From Bacilli bacterium (GTDB lineage: Bacteria > Bacillota_I > Bacilli_A > RF39 > UBA660): a stretch of DNA of 23,070 nucleotides. Under the pieces are notes generated by a model. That model was not told the origin of the DNA, ran no database searches, and saw nothing but the letters and a program-made list of their open reading frames with translations. Numbering within the stretch: position 1 is the stretch's first letter; each line of letters opens with the position of its first letter. Shown piece after piece: positions 16,094 to 22,755 of the stretch. The stretch is from positions 1-23,070 of the forward strand of contig JAEDKN010000013.1 of NCBI GenBank assembly GCA_016295795.1, written 5' to 3'. A program made the position numbers and the translations under genes.

Positions 16094-16820
16094 AACTTTT
16101 TTCTCCTTTTACTTTTGATTCTACATAATCTTCTGCATAATCAAAGAACTCTTTAAATTTTTCTTTATCTTCTATCCTGTTATATAAATTTGTAATAAGC
16201 TTCTTACTATTAATATATCCAAAGCTTTCATTATAGTTAATATCATATAGATAAGAAAGTGTTCCAATTATTGAATCTGCATTTGTTTTTTTATTTTCGT
16301 TATGAATCATATAATGATTAAAAAATTCTTCTCTTACTTTATCCGATATTTCTCCATCTGTTTTTAATTCTAATTCATCTAAGTTAGCCCATATGTTAAA
16401 TATATCTATCTTATCTGCATCTCTTATTATTTTTAAATGAAGAAGTGTTCTATCATCATATTCTTTATCAATCGAATATTTATTATGACCACTAACCGCA
16501 GTCTTTATAATTTCATAATCTTCTACTTTATTATAAAACTTAGATATTAATCCCTTATCAAACAACAAATATGCTCCAAAATCTGCATGATCCATTGTAT
16601 TGATATCACTCAACGTATCAAATTGTTTTATTTGTTCAAATCTTCCAATATCATGGATAAATCCAATAGTTGTCGCAAGATCTACATCTTCTATATTTAA
16701 ACCCAAACTATTCGCAAGAATATTTGATACTTGGCTGACTCGATACGAATGATTATATTTAAGAGTGATTAATCTGTCGTTTAAGTCAAATTTACTTGTA
16801 TACTCATCAAAGGCGTTCAT
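16044..16820 (-). CDS. HD-domain phosphohydrolase
   Basis: This 258-residue protein has the HD superfamily metal site: H24, then the HD pair H56-D57 in GFIHDIGRFEQ, a third histidine in MDHADFGAYLL, and RDADKIDI near residue 135. Such enzymes cleave phosphate esters of nucleotides or second messengers, and the substrate here is unknown. The ATG at 16820 is 7 nt after AGGAGG; an in-frame ATG at 16826 would abut the site and is rejected. It is the first gene of the valine T-box operon, and its basic C-terminus is read from DNA that also encodes the start of valS (50-nt overlap). Family is firm, role open. Confidence 0.88.
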   Translation of the reverse strand: MNAFDEYTSKFDLNDRLITLKYNHSYRVSQVSNILANSLGLNIEDVDLATTIGFIHDIGRFEQIKQFDTLSDINTMDHADFGAYLLFDKGLISKFYNKVEDYEIIKTAVSGHNKYSIDKEYDDRTLLHLKIIRDADKIDIFNIWANLDELELKTDGEISDKVREEFFNHYMIHNENKKTNADSIIGTLSYLYDINYNESFGYINSKKLITNLYNRIEDKEKFKEFFDYAEDYVESKVKGEKSYVRKKIQSLRGRKKQV

Positions 16821-16839
16821 TATCATCCCTCCTAAAATT

Positions 16840-17056
16840 AAAAAACGAGCAAACCTCCCAAAGGACGACTTACTCGTGGTACCACCTTAATTTGTAATAT
16901 AAATTACCTCAAAATCTTAACGCGATCAACGTAATTTCTTACTAAACTCAGAAATTAAGCTCCACCACTACCTTTGATTAACTTAATTATTAGTTTTCAC
17001 CAACCACTAACTCTCTATAAATTAATATTAATCTACTCCTTGGTTTCACGGCTTTG
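16840..17056 (-). promoter_or_regulatory. T-box riboswitch, valine type
   Basis: On the minus strand the T-box AAGGTGGTACCACG lies at 16888-16875 and folds as an antiterminator (AAGG/CCTT and ACGA/TCGT around the TGGTACC bulge). A competing terminator pairs ACGAGTAA (16877-16870) with TTTGCTCGT (16853-16845) and ends in six T. Stem I contains AGAGAG and TTGGTGAAA elements and a GATTAA/TTAATC helix. Below this helix AGTA faces AAAG-GTA-G, so the likely specifier codon is GTA (Val), matching valS. Binding of uncharged tRNA-Val should allow read-through. Confidence 0.95.
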
Positions 17057-17062
17057 TCTAAG

Positions 17063-17091
17063 ATTATAAAACAAAATCTTTAATTTGTAAA
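17063..17091 (-). promoter_or_regulatory. Strong promoter for the Val T-box operon
   Basis: On the minus strand TTTACA (17091-17086), an exact 17-nt spacer and TATAAT (17068-17063) give a near-consensus sigma-A promoter. It begins 10 nt after the stop of the upstream pilin gene. The predicted start near 17056 is at the base of Stem I. Confidence 0.88.
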
Positions 17092-17100
17092 GTGCTACTT

Positions 17101-17505
17101 CTAATTACATTCCTTCTTAGTACATTCTACAGTTCTATCTCCATCGTTAAATGTAAGTTTTAGTTCATTTTCTCCATTAACATTAATGGTAACTTTGTTA
17201 TTTTCTTTTTTTATTGTGATTAAAATATCATCAACATTAACATCACTACTATCTTTTAGATATCCTTTTGTTTTTAAATCAGACAAATATACACTAGTTT
17301 CTCCAGTAGTTTCTACAGTTGAAGGCAACTCTATATCAGCATACGTTAAAACAGCTTTCTCTACAGTTTCTACATAAATCTTGTATTTTTCCTCTTTATT
17401 ATTATTCATAACTCCTGTATAAACTGGAATAGTTATTAATAATATTAGACCAATTATCGCAATTACAGTTATTAATTCAGTTAATGTAAATCCTTTTTTA
17501 TTCAT
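17101..17505 (-). CDS. Type IV pilin-like protein (class III signal peptide)
   Basis: This 134-residue protein begins MNKKGFTLTELITVIAIIGL, the prepilin motif with a short basic leader, a glycine before the cleavage site, Phe at +1, Glu at +5 and a long hydrophobic helix. The rest is a compact domain with a pair of C-terminal cysteines in a C-x4-C motif (ECTKKECN). The ATG at 17505 has AGGTGA just upstream; a longer GTG-type start at 17523 is not favoured. The gene follows the related gene at 17514-17927 by 8 nt, so they form an operon. No assembly ATPase, PilC-like protein or peptidase is in the window. The mature protein might serve as a minor pilin or pseudopilin. Confidence 0.88.
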   Translation of the reverse strand: MNKKGFTLTELITVIAIIGLILLITIPVYTGVMNNNKEEKYKIYVETVEKAVLTYADIELPSTVETTGETSVYLSDLKTKGYLKDSSDVNVDDILITIKKENNKVTINVNGENELKLTFNDGDRTVECTKKECN

Positions 17506-17513
17506 AATCTCAC

Positions 17514-17927
17514 CTACTCGCACCCATTTTTAGTACATGTATAAGTTTTTCCATCTTTTTGAAATTTTAATTCAAATCTGTTTTCAAATGTAGTTGGATT
17601 ATTATAGTTATAAAATGAAATTTGCCCATTGGATTTAGAAAAAGTTATTGGTTCTGCAGTAACTATAACCGAAGAATCACTAAATTCTTTAATATGTCCT
17701 TTACTTATCAAAATATTTTTTAACTCATCATAAGAATATACTACAGAATCAAAATCAGCAGCCATCTCATTATCACAATACTCTAGTATTGCATCTTCCA
17801 TTTCTTTTACATAATTTTGATAAGCTTTTGTTTCATTATTTGTTAGAAACTTATAAACAAAGATTCCACATATAACCAATAAAACTATACCTACTACTAT
17901 CAAAAAGCCATTATCCTTTTTTCTCAT
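17514..17927 (-). CDS. Pilin-like membrane-anchored protein lacking Glu+5
   Basis: This 137-residue protein has a basic start (MRKKDNG), one hydrophobic helix (about residues 9-28) and a soluble domain similar in layout to its neighbour: EMEDAILEYCDNEM, a helix with LISKGHIKEFSDS, and a closing CTKNGC pair (C-x4-C). The sequence after the glycine is FLIVVG, with no Glu at +5 and no TLTE, so it is likely a membrane-anchored relative, not a standard pilin. The ATG at 17927 follows AGGTGAT; a GTG at 17936 is the alternative. It has the promoter at 17946-17974 and is cotranscribed with the canonical pilin gene. The homology between the two is inferred from shared layout. Confidence 0.8.
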   Translation of the reverse strand: MRKKDNGFLIVVGIVLLVICGIFVYKFLTNNETKAYQNYVKEMEDAILEYCDNEMAADFDSVVYSYDELKNILISKGHIKEFSDSSVIVTAEPITFSKSNGQISFYNYNNPTTFENRFELKFQKDGKTYTCTKNGCE

Positions 17928-17945
17928 ATCTATCACCTATTATTG

Positions 17946-17974
17946 ATTATAACATTCAAACTAACAAAATTCAA
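17946..17974 (-). promoter_or_regulatory. Promoter for pilin-like pair
   Basis: On the minus strand TTGAAT (17974-17969), a 17-nt spacer and TATAAT (17951-17946) precede the ATG at 17927 by about 20 nt, with AGGTGAT between. The plus-strand gene at 18007 has a TATAAT at 17985-17990 but a weak -35, so its transcription is less certain. Confidence 0.72.
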
Positions 17975-18006
17975 TTCAAAAACATATAATATAACAGGTG
18001 ATTATA

Positions 18007-18225
18007 ATGTTTGGCAATAAAAGACACGGCTTCTTTTGTAGATGTGATATGTGCAAATACAAAAGGATACACAGTATATGGTATTTATGCTTACTAGCAT
18101 CTTTAATAATTATTGTTTTCTATCAAGCAATACTATTAATATTTATAACTTCTAGACTTAATGCTATATTTTTGTTTATAATGCTAATCGTTCTTCTTAT
18201 CGGAATTGCTAGGATGATAATTTGA
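18007..18225 (+). CDS. Small membrane protein with N-terminal CxCxxC
   Basis: This 72-residue plus-strand frame starts with ATG 4 nt after AGGTGAT. The N-terminus MFGNKRHGFFCRCDMCKYKR has three cysteines as C-x-C-x-x-C, a metal- or thiol-like cluster, followed by two hydrophobic helices (about residues 28-70). I know no family for it. It is divergent from the pilin pair and converges on the ysxE-like gene, overlapping its last 42 nt (18184-18225). It ends in TGA. The clear ribosome binding site argues that it is real, but it has no recognised function. Confidence 0.6.
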   Translation: MFGNKRHGFFCRCDMCKYKRIHSIWYLCLLASLIIIVFYQAILLIFITSRLNAIFLFIMLIVLLIGIARMII

Positions 18226-19095
18226 TATTATTTGACTACTTACAGTTAAGTATTTAATCAAATAATAAGCATCCTTAGTATTTAATATTTCTTCTTTGTC
18301 AAATTTTATTTTTTCCGGAATAAACATTAAAGCAAACAAAAGATATCTTTCCTCCGGTAAAAGAGGAGATTTTTCTTCATATATATTTAACAATGTATAA
18401 AAAGACACTTCATTAAAATTTTTTTTATAAAACCCTAATAAATCATAAATAGGTACATCTACTCTAGCATGATCCCAACTTATTAAAAATCTTTCTTCAG
18501 AACCTATAATATGATCCAATTCTAAGTTACCATGAATAAGACACAATCGTCTATTTTTTTTATTTTTTGATATTTCATACCATTTGTCTAAAAAGTATTT
18601 ACTAGAATTTAATGAATGAAATATCCAAGATATGTTTCTGAGCAAGAAATAATAACTAGGCGCCATAAAATATTGTTCTTCTATCATTAATCTAATATTT
18701 TCATAATACTTCTCTAGTTCACTTATATATTCTATTTTTTCTTCATAAAAAGCTTTAACTTCATCTATTGGAAAACTCTTATAAAAAGAAGTTCTACTAT
18801 GAAGCGAAGATATTAACAAAATTATATCTTTAGCGATTTCTTCTTTATCGACTTTTATATCATCGCTTATATATGGAAATATCATAAAATTATCTTGATC
18901 ATCATTTATATAATCAAGATAATTATGAAAATTTTTACTCTTAAGGTATCTAAACAACTCTCTTGTATCATTATTTTTCTTTGACTTTATAACAAATTTA
19001 CCTTCTGATGTATTAACAATTCTTATATTATCATTAAAACTTAATCTCTCTATTTTAAAATTATATTTATCTAACAGTTCTTTTACATCATTCAT
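18184..19095 (-). CDS. ysxE: YsxE/CotS-family kinase-like protein
   Basis: This 303-residue protein has the choline/aminoglycoside-phosphotransferase fold of the CotS/YsxE spore coat family: an N-terminal lobe (about 1-100), a long helical insert (100-190) and a catalytic-loop region. That region reads IHGNLELDHII and ISWDHARVD, where an active enzyme would have HGD.x4.N and a DFD-type metal motif, so Asn replaces the catalytic Asp. It probably lacks kinase activity. It is directly downstream of the spoVID-like gene (8-nt overlap), the same order as B. subtilis spoVID-ysxE. Its 3' end overlaps a plus-strand gene. The symbol rests on synteny and fold, not on strong sequence identity. Confidence 0.72.
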   Translation of the reverse strand: MNDVKELLDKYNFKIERLSFNDNIRIVNTSEGKFVIKSKKNNDTRELFRYLKSKNFHNYLDYINDDQDNFMIFPYISDDIKVDKEEIAKDIILLISSLHSRTSFYKSFPIDEVKAFYEEKIEYISELEKYYENIRLMIEEQYFMAPSYYFLLRNISWIFHSLNSSKYFLDKWYEISKNKKNRRLCLIHGNLELDHIIGSEERFLISWDHARVDVPIYDLLGFYKKNFNEVSFYTLLNIYEEKSPLLPEERYLLFALMFIPEKIKFDKEEILNTKDAYYLIKYLTVSSQIISNYHPSNSDKKND

Positions 19096-19996
19096 TTTTA
19101 CTTGAACTAGGAACTATAACTTTACTTCCTACTCTTACCTCAGAGAGATTATTATATTCTTCTAAATCTTCCCTCGAAACATTATATTTAAGTAAAATTG
19201 TCTCTATAGTATCTTCTTCTTTCACAATATAAACAGAATACGTTTTAAAAGTTTCCGCGTTATCCTTAAATGAAGAAAATAAAGATTCAACACCATTATT
19301 AGTAATACTATTGCTTTGTTGTGGTTTTTCTTCTAAAGTATCAGTATTTATTGACATATTGTAATCAGCTTTAATTTCATCAGCTTGTTCTTCTTTCTTA
19401 TCTTTTTTTAATGAAGAAGAAAATTCTAAGTTTATATTTTTTGAAGTATCCATAAACAAATCATCCAAAATACCATCAGTAATATTATCCCTTGTATCTT
19501 TATCTATTTCTTTTGCTTCCTCAGTTTCATTGAGTGAAGTATTCTCTTCAATTATTTCTTCCGATTCTTCTTTCTTATCTTCTGTTCTTTCTTTTTCATC
19601 CTCTTCCAGTATAGGTTCAAAATCTTCAATTATTTCTTCTTCATCTAATAATATTGGTTTTGTATCTTTCTTTTCTTCTAGATTGTCTATACACAATGTA
19701 ATATTCAATTTCATTATCTCTTCATCAATTATTTCATAAGTAAAATCATCTATATCTAAGATTAAATTAGATGTATCATATTTATCATCTATTTCTATAT
19801 CTACTGGTATTTTATATGAAAATTCTTCATCAATTTGACTGGCTTGCGTCATTTTATATGTCCCTTCAACAATAAAGTATCCACTGATCAAGTTATCATT
19901 TTCTACTCTTAGTGTATGTTCTAGAGAAATGCTAGTTACTTTTGAAATCATTGTTTTAAATTCAATTTCCTTTGTAAAAGGCACTAATTTTTTCAT
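19088..19996 (-). CDS. spoVID: SpoVID-like spore morphogenesis protein with LysM domain
   Basis: The 302-residue protein has three parts: an N-terminal beta-rich domain (about 1-110) ending with a run like 'DDFTYEIIDE...LNITLCIDNLE', an acidic, Glu/Lys-rich linker (about 110-250) and a C-terminal LysM domain (about 253-297; YIVKEEDTIETILLKYNV...VGSKVIVP). SpoVID, and SipL of clostridia, have this layout; there, the LysM part binds SpoIVA to attach the coat. It is followed by the ysxE-like gene with an 8-nt overlap, and further by valS, as in B. subtilis. SpoIVA is not in the window. Start ATG follows GGAAGGATTGAT. A possible SigE-type promoter lies at 20018-20045. A general LysM protein is the alternative. 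Confidence 0.75.
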   Translation of the reverse strand: MKKLVPFTKEIEFKTMISKVTSISLEHTLRVENDNLISGYFIVEGTYKMTQASQIDEEFSYKIPVDIEIDDKYDTSNLILDIDDFTYEIIDEEIMKLNITLCIDNLEEKKDTKPILLDEEEIIEDFEPILEEDEKERTEDKKEESEEIIEENTSLNETEEAKEIDKDTRDNITDGILDDLFMDTSKNINLEFSSSLKKDKKEEQADEIKADYNMSINTDTLEEKPQQSNSITNNGVESLFSSFKDNAETFKTYSVYIVKEEDTIETILLKYNVSREDLEEYNNLSEVRVGSKVIVPSSSKNE

Positions 19997-20017
19997 ATCA
20001 TCAATCCTTCCTATTTA

Positions 20018-20045
20018 AGTATATGTTTTAAGATATTTGATATGT
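20018..20045 (-). promoter_or_regulatory. Possible SigE-type promoter for spoVID-ysxE
   Basis: On the minus strand ACATATC (20045-20039), a 13-nt spacer and CATATACT (20025-20018) resemble the SigE/SigK promoter form (ATATT-like -35, CATACAAT-like -10; 6 of 8 match here). The start would be near 20010, 14 nt before the ATG at 19996. Such AT-rich matches occur by chance, but no sigma-A promoter was seen in this gap. Confidence 0.45.
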
Positions 20046-20082
20046 CTTTTATTTTTAAAACAACAATTAAATGTATATCTCT

Positions 20083-20112
20083 AAAAAAAGATCAGTTTAA
20101 TTTCTGATCTTT
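20083..20112 (-). terminator. Terminator after ricA-like gene
   Basis: AAAGATCAG and CTGATCTTT (20112-20104 and 20095-20087) pair over 9 bp with an 8-nt loop, and seven T follow on the minus strand. The stem overlaps the stop codon of the ricA-like gene and separates it from spoVID. Confidence 0.9.
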
Positions 20113-20458
20113 AATTAGTTATTTTATTTATTTCTGACTCTAATAAATCTTTTATGATTTGGAATTCATCATTAAGTTCTTTTTGCAAATAAGAAAATTC
20201 AACATATATCGGAAAATTATTCAATAAATCTAAATTTTTATTAATAGTTTCTTCCTCTTTTTCAAAAGATTTACCATTTTGTTTTAGTCTAACAATATTA
20301 CGTTGGGATTTTTTTATTTCTTCTATTAATGATGTAATATCTTCATCTTTTCTTAAGATTTCTTTCAAGTTTAAATATTCTCTATATTCTTTACTTTCTT
20401 TTATTAAATTTATTAATTCATCTACTTTTTTAATAATATCATTCATATATTTCTCCAT
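20111..20458 (-). CDS. ricA: RicA (YmcA)/YlbF family protein
   Basis: This 115-residue, highly charged helical protein belongs to the YlbF/YmcA (Com_YlbF) family by its length, helical pattern and the central NIVRLKQ.. / LDLLNNFPIYVEFSYLQKELND block. In B. subtilis RicA works with RicF and RicT in RNase Y-dependent mRNA maturation and lies directly after miaB (ymcB-ymcA), as here. It overlaps miaB by 20 nt. Two in-frame ATG codons (at 20458 and 12 nt later) both have GGAG-type sites. Unlike B. subtilis RicA it has no cysteine at all, so it cannot supply ligands to an iron-sulfur cluster. Confidence 0.85.
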   Translation of the reverse strand: MEKYMNDIIKKVDELINLIKESKEYREYLNLKEILRKDEDITSLIEEIKKSQRNIVRLKQNGKSFEKEEETINKNLDLLNNFPIYVEFSYLQKELNDEFQIIKDLLESEINKITN

Positions 20459-21848
20459 CTAAACTCCAGGTTTTAGCTTCTATCACTTTAACCTTTATAA
20501 TATTACCAATAAGATTTTCATCACCTGCAAAGTTTATGAGTTTGTTTGTATCAGTGTATCCAAAAAGTTTTCCCTTTTCATTTTTACCCTCAACTAAAAC
20601 ATCTACTATCTTGTTAAGCATTTTTTGATTGCTTTCTAAAAAATATTTATTTAATGTATCATTCAGTGTATAAAGTCTTTGTTCTTTTTCTTCTAATGTA
20701 ATGTCATCTTTTAATTTTGCAGCAGCAGTTCCTTCTCTTGGAGAATATATAAACGAAAACGCATTATCAAATTTACATTCATTAACTAAAGATAATGTTT
20801 CATTAAAATCTTCCTCAGTTTCATTTGGAAAGCCTACAATTATATCAGTAGATATTGAACAGTTTGGAATACGCTCTCTTATTTTATGGAATAGAGTTAA
20901 ATACTCTTCTTTAGTATAACGTCTTCCCATAAGTTTTAATATCCTATTACTTCCTGACTGAACTGGAAGATGAATATAAGGCATAATATTTTTGTTCTTC
21001 GCTATAACATCTATCATTTCATCAGTAAAATCCCACGGATGAGAAGTTACAAAGCGAATTCTCTCTATTTTTGTTTTACTAACATCATTTAATAAATCTT
21101 CCATTGTATAATCAATATCTAAATCTTTTCCATATGCATTAACATTTTGTCCAAGAAGGGTTACTTCCTTGTATCCTTCATTAACTAAAGATTTTACTTC
21201 ATCTATAATATCTTGTGGTTGTCTACTTCTTTGTTTTCCTCTTGTAAAAGGAACTATACAATAAGTACAAAATTTATCGCATCCATATATTATGTTAACG
21301 TATGCTTTATAGCTATTTTGCCTTTTTACAGGCATATCTTCTATTATATTTCCCTCACTACTAAATACTTCTATTACCTGATTACCAGTATTAAAATTTT
21401 CTAAGAGCAAATCAGATAAACGATTTATATTATGAGTACCAAAAACAAAATTAACAAAACTGTATTTCTTTAGTATTTCATCAACAACTTTTTCTTCTTG
21501 AGCCATACATCCACATAACCCAATAACAAGATTAGGATTTGACTCCTTCAGATGCTTTAATCTACCAAGCATTCCAAATGCTTTATTATGTGCATTTTCT
21601 CTAATACTACATGTATTTAGTATAACTAGATCTGCTTTTTCATAATCATCCACTTCACTAAATCCAACTTCTTCTAGCATAGCCTTGATATTTTCTGTAT
21701 CATGTTCATTCATTTGACAACCATAAGTCTTAACATAATAAGATTTTCCTATTCCAATGCCTTTAGCGTTTATATTAACTTTATAAAATTCTTTTATAAC
21801 TTTGTCTTTATTTCTTTTCTTAGCCTCAAGTAAATTTGGTAAATTCAT
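20439..21848 (-). CDS. miaB: tRNA-2-methylthio-N6-dimethylallyladenosine synthase MiaB
   Basis: This 469-residue radical SAM methylthiotransferase adds the methylthio group at A37 of tRNAs. The N-terminal UPF0004 domain carries three cluster cysteines (C44, C80 and C114, in YGCQMNE, LNTCSIRE and CGCMAQ). The radical SAM triad is C189, C193, C196 (GCDKFCTYC), followed by RGKQRSR. The C-terminal TRAM domain ends with the gene. It starts at an ATG after AAGTGGTTTAG, a modest ribosome binding site. It ends in TGA. A TATAAT at 21878-21873 with a weak TTTTCG -35 is the likely promoter, just after the terminator of the ankyrin-repeat gene. The gene pair miaB-ricA is as in B. subtilis. Confidence 0.97.
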   Translation of the reverse strand: MNLPNLLEAKKRNKDKVIKEFYKVNINAKGIGIGKSYYVKTYGCQMNEHDTENIKAMLEEVGFSEVDDYEKADLVILNTCSIRENAHNKAFGMLGRLKHLKESNPNLVIGLCGCMAQEEKVVDEILKKYSFVNFVFGTHNINRLSDLLLENFNTGNQVIEVFSSEGNIIEDMPVKRQNSYKAYVNIIYGCDKFCTYCIVPFTRGKQRSRQPQDIIDEVKSLVNEGYKEVTLLGQNVNAYGKDLDIDYTMEDLLNDVSKTKIERIRFVTSHPWDFTDEMIDVIAKNKNIMPYIHLPVQSGSNRILKLMGRRYTKEEYLTLFHKIRERIPNCSISTDIIVGFPNETEEDFNETLSLVNECKFDNAFSFIYSPREGTAAAKLKDDITLEEKEQRLYTLNDTLNKYFLESNQKMLNKIVDVLVEGKNEKGKLFGYTDTNKLINFAGDENLIGNIIKVKVIEAKTWSLDGEIYE

Positions 21849-21872
21849 CTAAACCACTTCTTTCTTTAATAG

Positions 21873-21901
21873 ATTATACAATAAATTTTAATTTTCGAAA
21901 A
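21873..21901 (-). promoter_or_regulatory. Possible promoter for miaB-ricA
   Basis: On the minus strand a perfect TATAAT (21878-21873) lies 17 nt after TTTTCG (21901-21896). The -35 is poor, but no terminator intervenes before the miaB ATG. It partly overlaps the T run of the upstream terminator. Confidence 0.5.
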
Positions 21902-21928
21902 GAAAAAGTACTTACAATTAAGTACTTT
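21901..21928 (-). terminator. Terminator after ankyrin-repeat gene
   Basis: AAAGTACTTA and TAAGTACTTT (21928-21919 and 21914-21905) form a 10-bp perfect stem with a 4-nt loop. T runs follow on the minus strand. The stem overlaps the stop codon of the ankyrin-repeat gene. Confidence 0.88.
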
Positions 21929-22613
21929 ATACAGTTTGGATAACATCATTTATAAAGTCATTAATACCTGTTGTTTTATTATTAATCAATCTTTGTTTTA
22001 TATATTCAAAGTTTTCTTTAATTAAAGTTATTAATCTTTCCATACTAGGCATCAATGTTTTTTCATCTAAACTATCAAGAATAATTTCAAGATTATTTAA
22101 TTTTGTATACTTTCCATATTTATTTGTTTCAATATAAGTTTCATATAAATTCTTAAATGATACAATATCTATATTATTAAATCTTTTGTCTTCCAAAATC
22201 TTAACAGTAGTATAAATATAATTATCATTTATAGACTTATCTAATATTGTTTCACCCTTATTATTTTTTATGTTAGGTAAAAACTGTTTGTTCTTTACTA
22301 ACGCCTTAATAATTTCAAGTACATTAACATAGTTAATTGAAACTAATAAATGCGCAAAAGTATCTCCATCATAGTTTTGATGATTTATATCTAGGTTTTT
22401 GTTTTTCATATGTTTTAACACTATATCATATTGTCCTTTCTTTAGAAGTTTCATTAAAACATTATTACCAAACTCATCACAAATATTAATATCAACCTTT
22501 TTTTGGGTTAATAGTTTGTCAACTAATTCAAAGTGACCTTCTTTTATAAGCTCAAATATCAGGGATGGTTCCTCAATACAAGCTTCTACGGCTTTAGCCT
22601 CATCATAAAACAT
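21927..22613 (-). CDS. Ankyrin-repeat protein
   Basis: The 228-residue protein holds about four ankyrin-type helix-turn-helix repeats in residues 10-130, with repeat hallmarks such as GHFELVDKLL...VDINICDEFGNNVLMKLL and LDINHQNYDGDTFAHLL. The C-terminal 90 residues are helical and charged without an assigned domain. No signal peptide or membrane helix is present, so it is likely cytosolic. Ankyrin repeats bind proteins; the partner is unknown. The gene is transcribed alone, from a strong promoter and with a terminator at the end. The ATG follows AAGAGGTG by 9 nt. Function is not assigned. Confidence 0.85.
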   Translation of the reverse strand: MFYDEAKAVEACIEEPSLIFELIKEGHFELVDKLLTQKKVDINICDEFGNNVLMKLLKKGQYDIVLKHMKNKNLDINHQNYDGDTFAHLLVSINYVNVLEIIKALVKNKQFLPNIKNNKGETILDKSINDNYIYTTVKILEDKRFNNIDIVSFKNLYETYIETNKYGKYTKLNNLEIILDSLDEKTLMPSMERLITLIKENFEYIKQRLINNKTTGINDFINDVIQTV

Positions 22614-22649
22614 TATAAATACACCTCTTATTTCGCGTGACAGTTATGT

Positions 22650-22678
22650 ATTTTACTACAATTTAACCAATTTGTCAA
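22650..22678 (-). promoter_or_regulatory. Promoter for ankyrin-repeat gene
   Basis: On the minus strand TTGACA (22678-22673), a 17-nt spacer and TAAAAT (22655-22650) form a near-consensus sigma-A promoter. The predicted start is near 22643, about 30 nt before the ATG. Confidence 0.85.
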
Positions 22679-22682
22679 GTTT

Positions 22683-22694
22683 TGTCGTTCGACA
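22683..22694. promoter_or_regulatory. Palindrome TGTCGTTCGACA next to ankyrin promoter
   Basis: A 12-bp inverted repeat (TGTCG-TT-CGACA) ends 4 nt upstream of the -35 of the ankyrin promoter. It is GC-rich for the region and could be an operator. It is not the LexA box, which would need CGAAC-N4-GTTCG. Confidence 0.35.
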
Positions 22695-22755
22695 CATAAA
22701 CTACTTGGTATATTATATAATGTTTATTTTTTAAATATTTTAATCAAATAATTAA

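Noticed and set aside
22681..22700. SOS box upstream of the ankyrin-repeat gene.
   Set aside because: Only one CGAAC half site is present; the palindrome there is TGTCG-TT-CGACA, not CGAAC-N4-GTTCG.
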